Source: Chelydra serpentina (taxonomy: Eukaryota > Chordata > Testudines > Chelydridae). Taken from it: a DNA stretch of 64,000 nt. This document shows, in pieces, positions 57,430 through 64,000 of this stretch. Location of the stretch: the NCBI GenBank assembly GCA_037349315.1, contig JBAIAC010000007.1, positions 48,943,001 to 49,007,000 on the forward strand, in the 5' to 3' direction. The position numbers and the translations under genes are program-made. Numbering within the stretch: the stretch's first letter is position 1; every line of letters starts with the position of its first letter. A model generated the notes under the pieces. The model saw nothing but the letters and a program-made list of their open reading frames with translations. It was not told the origin of the DNA and searched no databases.

Positions 57430-58650
57430 ACAGGCCACTACGCTATACTACCTACGAAGGTATCCACAGAGCAGTTTGGGATAGCAAGGTTTTACATGCT
57501 AGAACTGTGGCAGTTACAACTGTTAGTAGACTGTTAGTACATGGCTTCAGGCGTCCATCCCTCTATTCCTCCAGCACAGGCAGGAGCACAGATCTGGCTA
57601 GCTTTTATCGGGAAGCAAAAAGTAAAAGGTCGCTGGTTGCAGAATTCCATGTTTTGGCATCAGTTATCTCTCTCAAGTCTTTTGATATTATTAGACTGAG
57701 GAAATACACCAACAGAAAGCATGAGCAGAGAGAGCCCAGCACATTGTTTCAGGTCATGTTGCACATTCTCTCTGCTGCCTATAGCCATAAACTTTTGAAG
57801 TCACTACTAGTGGAAAAGGTGGCAGAAAAAGAATAAGCGATGACAGCCAGTCAAGTACTACTGTGACAGTGGTATCAAATAATTCCCTGAACTCCAGAAA
57901 GAGCACAACTACCACCGAAGGACAGGGACAAGAGATCAAGGTCAGGGACATGCATGAAAAGAGTAGCGGCAAGGTCACACATACTAGAAGTAAAAGGACA
58001 ACTTTGCTGCTGCAACTGTTGTTTGCTATGAACTATCAAAGAACATTTGTTCTCAAATGAAGACCCAAATGGGTCCAACCACATGATACGCAATTGAGGG
58101 CTACAATGGAAAGTACCGATAACTGTAAAACAAGTTCAGTTACTAGTAACATTCAAACTGACAATGGTGAGGGCTCAGGCTAGAAAATCTACCAGCCCAG
58201 AAACCTTTTGAGGACAAACCTCAACAGAAAGAAGTGGGACAAATTAAAATTAAGCAATGAGAGAGCAGAAAAGTTCAAAGATTGTGTTGTGAATGGAAAG
58301 TATTTAGCACAAGTATAGAGCGAGAGATAAAAGCAGTATATACATATGTTTTGTATGTAGATAATATAAAGAGCCATTGGCGTACAAGAGTCTGTAGCAG
58401 CTTCCTGACTCTTCCTGACAGCAGCTTTTCAAACCTGAGATCTACAGCTTTGTCACTTCTCACACCATATTTTTAAGTTTTATCTTTCTTCATTCAGACA
58501 TGTTTCTGAACTATGGTTCATACTTCACAGTGCAAGGTGGATACTATGCATATAAGATTATTTTTGGCAATAACTGAAATAATACTATTCCTATACTTCC
58601 AATACATGCTTTGTTCAGAATGAGATTACTACTGAAGGGGAAAATTAAAT
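57430..58650. other. Unrecognised sequence, no gene supported
   Basis: A 178-codon open frame (57300-57836) begins inside the LTR-like block and has no known domain. The region is less AT-rich than neighbouring spacer and may be retroelement-derived, but no motif supports that. Confidence 0.35.
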
Positions 58651-58658
58651 TGCATTGG

Positions 58659-58676
58659 AGAGAGAGAGAGAGAGGA
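58659..58676. repeat. (GA)n microsatellite
   Basis: About eight GA units. Confidence 0.9.
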
Positions 58677-59738
58677 GCATACCTCTATGTAAAAAAAATT
58701 CCTCTTTCAGTGGCAGTGGGTTAGATTCTAATCTGCAAAAATCATAATCTGTAATTTCTTTCCCCACTTTGCATGATTTGCACAGAAGCTCAGCTCATCT
58801 GAGGTGATATTTTATGACAGCCCTAGAAAAATAGAAACCAGCGTAGTTCTGAGTTGTCTCCCAGCCACAGGTCAGTTTCCAAGATTACTCTTGGTTTATT
58901 TTGAAGACATTTAATTCAAAGGTCTAATTTATTACGCAGTCTTTCCACATATTCATAGCTTACGCCAAGAAAATAACATGGATCACACAATTCATTGTAG
59001 AAAGCCCACAAATTCCAGTATTATTATAGATTCTCCAAAGTTGTTGTGTTATCTTGGCTGGGATAAGATAATGTATCATGCTCCAGATGCAAACTTGTAT
59101 TGCAAAAGTGGGTTCCGATGCCAATAATCTATGTGCAGTTTTCAGAGACTTCCACTGTTATTCAACAAGAAATAGAAAAAGAAAAAAGATTCGCTTCTAC
59201 TCTTTGAGGAGACTTTCATAGGTAGTTTGACCTGCATTCTTTTGTTTTTTTAACTAGTTGAGGCAAGAATGAGGTCTGTGAGGTCCTTGCAGGCTGTTTC
59301 AGAAATGCCTTTGGGCACAGGCTCAGTGCTTGATAATGCAACCTTTCTCACATTGAGTACCACTTAGTGAGGCAAGGAGTCAATTGAAGTCAACAGGCCT
59401 TATTGCCTAAGAGGTTCTTGAGTAAGTGTTGTAGAATTTGGCCCTTAATGGGAAGCAGGCTATAATATTGAGGAGTTAAAGGCCATTGGTATTGGATAGT
59501 ATATTTTAACTCCTCATTAGAGCTCACAGTACATAGTTTTACTGGAATTCACAGAGATTTCTACATGGTCAAAGTTAGGCCAGATCTATACTACAGACTT
59601 TTGCCGCTATAGCTATGTTGGTTAGTGTGTGATGAGGTGTGATTTGTGACCTAGCTGTGCTGGCATATACTGGCTAAACTGTAATTTTGCTGGTATGGCT
59701 TGTTTTGCTCAGGAGAGCTGAACCAAGCTATGCCAGGG

Positions 59739-62307
59739 TCACGTTGAAGGATGAACTGCACCTCAGACCCCTTTCAGTCCCTCTCAAGTGGAACCCTTAG
59801 GTCACAGGCCTGGCTTCCTGTGTCTCACTGTAAGTGCAATGACTTGATCCAACCACTCTTATTCAGGATGTCTGGGCTGTGTTTGGCACTTGTCAGCTTT
59901 TTCACACTGGAGACCTGAGACAACTGAGGTGACTCAAAAAGAAGCATTTTCAAAACAAAGCATAACTTATTTCTTCCCCCAAAGGTACAAAGCATATTGA
60001 GCAAAGGGCAAAAACCATGTGCTCTACAGGTATATTTCCGTTTACCTTACTCTTAATCTTTACTGACCAACTTTTTCATACATTTCAGCTAGCCCAGTTA
60101 CAGAAGCAGTCGTCCTGCTCTAAGCATGATCTCTGTGTCTGTGCATCTCCTTGCCTGCTTGTCAGCTCTCACCACTATTCCATGGGCAGACCCAATCACA
60201 TTCTGGAGTGCAGTCCAGACCAGTGAGGGACTGTGTCACTGCCTGCCTAGGGTTGCCAATTTTCTAATGGCAGAAAACCAAACACCCCTGCCCCATCCCT
60301 TCTCTGAGGCCCCACCCCCACTCGCTCCATCCCCATTCCCTCCATCACTCTCTCTCACTTTCACCGGGCTGGGGCAGGGCGTTGGGGTGCGGGAGGGAGG
60401 GTGAGGGCTCCGGCTGGGGATGCGGGCTCTGGGGTGGGGCCGAGGATGAAGGGTTTGGGGTGTGGGAGAGGGCTCTGGGCTGGGGTAGGGGTTGGGGTGT
60501 GTGCGGGCTCCGGGAGGGAGTTTGCATGCGGGAGGGGACTCCAGGCTGGGGTTGGGGGTTGGAGTGTGGGATGGGGTTCGGAGTGCGGGGTCCAGGTGCC
60601 ACTTACTATGGCTCCCAGGAAGCAGCTGCCAGTTCCCTGCAGCCCCTAGGATGGAAGCTGTGGAGTCGGCACTGGGAGCGGGGGCAGCACGGGGAGCTTC
60701 CCTGATTGTTCCTCCTCCTAGGGGCCGCAAGGACCTGGCGGCCGCTTTCAGGAGCTGCAGGGAGCTAGGCCAGGCAGGGAGCCTGCCTTAGCCTCAGGTC
60801 TCTGCTGCACTGATGACCGGACTTTTAATGGCCCAGTCAGCAGTGCCGACCAGAGCCACCAGGGTCCCTTTTTGACCGGGCGTTCTGGTCAAAAACCGGA
60901 CACCTAGCAACCCTATGCCTGCCCCACAATCTTGGGTGCCTCATAATGCTTTTCTGCTGTAGCTCCCAACCCTGGCTGCTCTCAAACAGCCTGCCAGCAT
61001 GCAGGTCAGACCCTGAGTGTCTTGTAGTTGTAGCCCTGGGCCAGCAGCTCTGACCCCAGCAGCCTGTCGGCAACATATCAGTCACACTCTGGCTTCCACC
61101 AGCCTGATTTACTACTTGCAGGGTGACCCCAACACACTCTCAGTCCTGAATTTTCCCAAAACATGTGTTCCGCACTCTCTAATCTCCTGGACAGTTCAGA
61201 TATTAAAGGTCTGTTGCCCCTGTAAAGGGTCAGTGTTCAACAGTTTACTACTTTAATGGGAATGACCAAACAGTTCCGTTTAAACACAACACTGGATTAG
61301 TTTAGATTAAAAATAAAACAAGTTTATTTAATGACAAAGAAAGGTTTTAAGTGAGAGCAAGTACAATTAAAGTCAGAAATGGTTACAAAAGAAATAAAGA
61401 TAAAATGCTTTCTAGTAGCTAAAACTTAACAAGCTAAACTTGGTTCACGGTAAAATCCTTACCACTTTTCCAGCAACATGGCTGACCAAATTCTCACAGC
61501 TGGTTCCTTTGTCATGTAAGGTGTGTGTGAGAGAGAGATTGGGGTGGTTTTGCTCCTCAGTTTTATAGTCCAGTCACCCTTTGAAATGCAGTTTCCGCTG
61601 AGGGTTACCCCTGGATAAAGTTCATTCCAGCTGTGAGAAAGGAGACATGAAGTCTTGTAATGAAAGAGGGTCCATTCTGTTATTTGCTAAAATGCAGATA
61701 GATCTGTTCCTGCCCCCTTTGTTGCCAAAAAATAGCCAGTTAACAGGTGATTGACAATCAACTTTGATGACACCTGGCTTGTCTTTGAGAAACAGGGTTG
61801 CCTCCTCCCAAGACTTATCTAGTTAATGCATTTTAGTCATAATTTCAGTTTATGTTCATAACTCATAATACCCATTTTGTATGCACATTACACAAGAATA
61901 TTAATCATTGTGTTATTCATTTTTAAATGATATCTCACGAGGCATATTTTGCACAAAGATTATTACAGTAATGTGTAGGGTGTGAATATAGAGGTGCTTA
62001 GCATCACAGACCCCACCTTAGTTCAGCCAGAGTCCTGTAACTCTTTGATCTCTCTCTCTTCTAACTTTTGCAAGACAGCTATGTTACGAGAGTGGAGGCC
62101 AGAGGAGTTAGCTCTTCAAGTCTATAAATCTGGTTATTAGGTTTTGAGTGTGTGTCAGGATGTTCTTTATCTAGGTCGTTATGTTGCCTTTCCTGCTTTC
62201 CCCTAACAACACCTTTTGAGATAACTCCATAGCAAGTAACCCATCATAAACGCCCAGAGGTATGCACCATATTCTTAAAAATAAATACAGATATTTGAAG
62301 TTCATCA
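59739..62307 (-). mobile_element. LTR-like insertion inside the MITE
   Basis: About 1.9 kb after removing the nested element at 60248-60915. Flanked by GCCAG on the left (59734-59738) and GCTGG on the right (62308-62312), consistent with an original GCCGG whose CpG decayed differently in each copy. On the minus strand it starts TGTGATGAAC. No coding domain was recognised; it may be a long solo LTR or a non-autonomous LTR element. Confidence 0.5.
60248..60915. mobile_element. hAT-type non-autonomous element, GC-rich (668 bp)
   Basis: Ends TAGGGTTGCCAATTTTC and 'ccggacacctagcaacccta' are imperfect inverted repeats. Perfect 8-bp target duplication TGCCTGCC at 60240-60247 and 60916-60923. The interior has 'ggctccggctggggatgcgg'-type G-rich repeats; open frames on both strands are compositional. 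Confidence 0.92.
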
Positions 62308-62914
62308 CAGCTGGCAAAAGCACAACTTTGCCGGTATAAGCTGTGGCGACACAGGGAATCCTTTGCCAATATAGTATGCTTGTATTCCTATACAGGCAAA
62401 GTGCTCTTTAGTGTAGACTTGGCTTTAGCTTCATCAAGGGAGTTTGATGAAACCCTATGGGTGCTGAAAAATAAGGGGTTCTTGGAGAAGAAAAGAAAGT
62501 TTACATGCTTGAGTTGCTTAGCTACTTCTCTGTTAAACAGTATATTAAGTTTTAAAACTGTCAGTAAAGAAGTCAATTTAAAAAAGAGACTTGAATATAT
62601 TTTCTTAATTAAGAGGCTTAGCCACTAGTTAAATTGACTTTTTATTAGAGCTGGGCAAATAATGAAGGGGAGTGGGAATTTGTGGAGTATCTATAGGTTT
62701 TGTAGGAGTGATGATGCCAGTCCCCTGGCTTCACCATGCCCCCTCTGAGTTACAGATTCCCCCTTTGAGAAACTCCCATGAGGTCTAGAAAAAGGGGAAT
62801 AATGCAGCAGATGCAGCAATCAATTATTTCTGTGTTCCCAGAAAGATCGCATAGGGGCCAATCTGGACTTTAGATGTTACATAACTTTGCTACGTTTCCT
62901 ACACACACACACCT

Positions 62915-63085
62915 CTTTCACAACTTCTTGTGTGACCTTTGGCAAATCACTTAGCCTCTCTGTGCCTCAGTTCCCCATCTGCAAAGTGGGGATACTAGGA
63001 CTTCCCTATCTCACAGGGGTGTTGTGAGGGTAAATACAATAAAGATTGGAAAGTACTTTGAGATCTACTGATGAAAAGTAAAGCT
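62915..63085 (-). repeat. MIR SINE, antisense, well preserved
   Basis: 'cacttagcctctctgtgcct' and 'cagttccccatctgcaaagt' are the antisense MIR core; 'ggtgttgtgagggtaaatac' and 'aagtactttgagatctactg' continue it. Confidence 0.88.
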
Positions 63086-63089
63086 AGGT

Positions 63090-64000
63090 TTTATTATGAT
63101 CTTTTTGTTTCTTGTTTAGTAATTATACATGATGGTATGTTCCTGATTAACATGTGATGTCATTTGCCAAATTATATCATAAACTGGCTTGACAGCATAT
63201 CTGATATTTTAAAGGGATGATATTATTATGGTTTATAACCAATGTTAACAGGACACACAAAGTCCAGACAAACACTTTCTGTAAGAATTGAAAAGAGTCT
63301 CAGAGTTTCCTGCATATTCCCAAATGGCATGTAAAAAAAAATCCTTGGTGGATACTACTTCTGTTTTCATCCCAACAGCAGTTTGCTGTTTACTTGGAAT
63401 TTGGACAATGCAGACATTTAGAGGAGGTTTCATTTTGAATAGGATTGTGGGGGTTCTGATGATATTTGATTTTTTTCCCCTTAGAGCAAGCTTGAAAATA
63501 TGTTGAGAGCCTCTTAGGACAATCAACCATGATGTGAAAGTTTGGAGAGAGAGCCACTCACAAAATGAGAATGCAATTGATAAGTATGCTAGCAGGTCAG
63601 ACGAAGAATTCAGTACTATCAGAATGGAATGGGTCTAAATCTTTTTTCCTGATGGGGGAAATAAATAACCATAAAAATGATTGTTACTATTTATGAATAT
63701 CAGGTTGCTAGGTGACATCATGTGATGCTCACTGCTTAAACTGCCACCCACAGTTCTTGAGCAACAGCAAGGGTGGCGGGGGAGGTGGAATAGAGATGGA
63801 GGAAAATCAAAGAGTCATAGTTACTGTTAAAAAATAGTGTTGTTTTTTTTAAAAAACAACAACAAACAAACTGAGCATTCTAAATATCACCTGAGCTGTT
63901 TTTCCCTCCTAAAATATTTCCTTCCCTTTTTTAGCAGACTCCATTACGGATGGATGAATAGGTTCCTGCAGAAAAAAACACCAGTGAATTATCTGACAGA
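63090..64000. other. Intergenic, no feature seen
   Basis: AT-rich sequence up to the window end; only short open frames without domain signal. Confidence 0.45.

Larger units (their letters stand above)
59578..62424. mobile_element. Harbinger-type MITE split by a later insertion
   Basis: Left end GGCCAGATCTATACTACAG after TTA (59575-59577); right end 'tagtgtagacttggct' followed by TTA (62425-62427). Left part 59578-59738 and right part about 62308-62424 together make a MITE of roughly 280 bp whose interior ('ttttgccgctatagc', 'tttgccaatatag') resembles the MITE at 637-909. Confidence 0.75.

Noticed and set aside
56446..57836. Two open frames (196 and 178 codons) near the LTR-like block
   Set aside because: They show no gag, protease, polymerase or host domain; the first overlaps LTR-like non-coding repeats.
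60236..60730. 164-codon minus-strand and overlapping + strand open frames
   Set aside because: They are inside the G-rich hAT-type element with a perfect 8-bp duplication; no domain is present.

Overview
The window is vertebrate nuclear DNA, most likely from a turtle (cryptodiran) and certainly sauropsid-like. Evidence: a vertebrate gene split by GT-AG introns; many CR1 LINEs, one ending in the ATTCTATG tail repeat; a tRNA-derived SINE with a CR1-like tail; ancient MIR copies; Harbinger and hAT elements; a Ty3/Gypsy copy; and a DIRS-like gag. The species call is inference from repeat content. There is no bacterial-type gene, operon or CRISPR array.

The only host gene recognised is SPRED1 on the + strand, an EVH1/Sprouty-domain inhibitor of Ras-MAPK signalling. 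Four coding exons are visible: the end of the EVH1 domain (1078-1246), two linker exons (2843-2892 and 24993-25148), and the last exon with the KIT-binding and Sprouty domains (33697-34356). A long 3' UTR probably runs to about 38.8 kb. The first exons lie upstream of the window. A linker exon of about 34 codons, expected from mammals between 25148 and 33697, was not found; the flanking exons still join in frame.

The 22-kb intron 2893-24992 is mostly transposons. It holds a nearly complete Harbinger (4066-9158) with a transposase gene and an opposing Myb/SANT-like gene, both lightly damaged. Next to it is an internally deleted Ty3/Gypsy element (9162-11305, minus strand) split by a solo LTR with a 5-bp target duplication. 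A short hAT-type MITE, a degenerate hAT transposase gene (about 12.84-15.39 kb), an antisense CR1, a decayed DIRS-like gag and an LTR ending 130 bp before the next exon follow. Intron 25149-33696 carries a tRNA SINE, a 5S rRNA-derived SINE, CR1 pieces, a GC-rich repeat with a long perfect hairpin, and a 112-bp hAT MITE.

Downstream of SPRED1 (about 39-64 kb) no host gene was found. The DNA is AT-rich spacer with interspersed repeats: several CR1 copies (one with an open 470-codon reverse-transcriptase frame at 53.7-55.2 kb), hAT-type non-autonomous elements with readable 8-bp target duplications, an LTR-like block with tandem repeats (56.6-57.4 kb), and a three-level nest at 59.6-62.4 kb. Nothing looks like a new gene system. 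The most unusual points are the apparently missing SPRED1 exon, the duplicated tRNA-like promoter segments inside Harbinger, the LTR next to a coding exon, and the dated nesting of elements.
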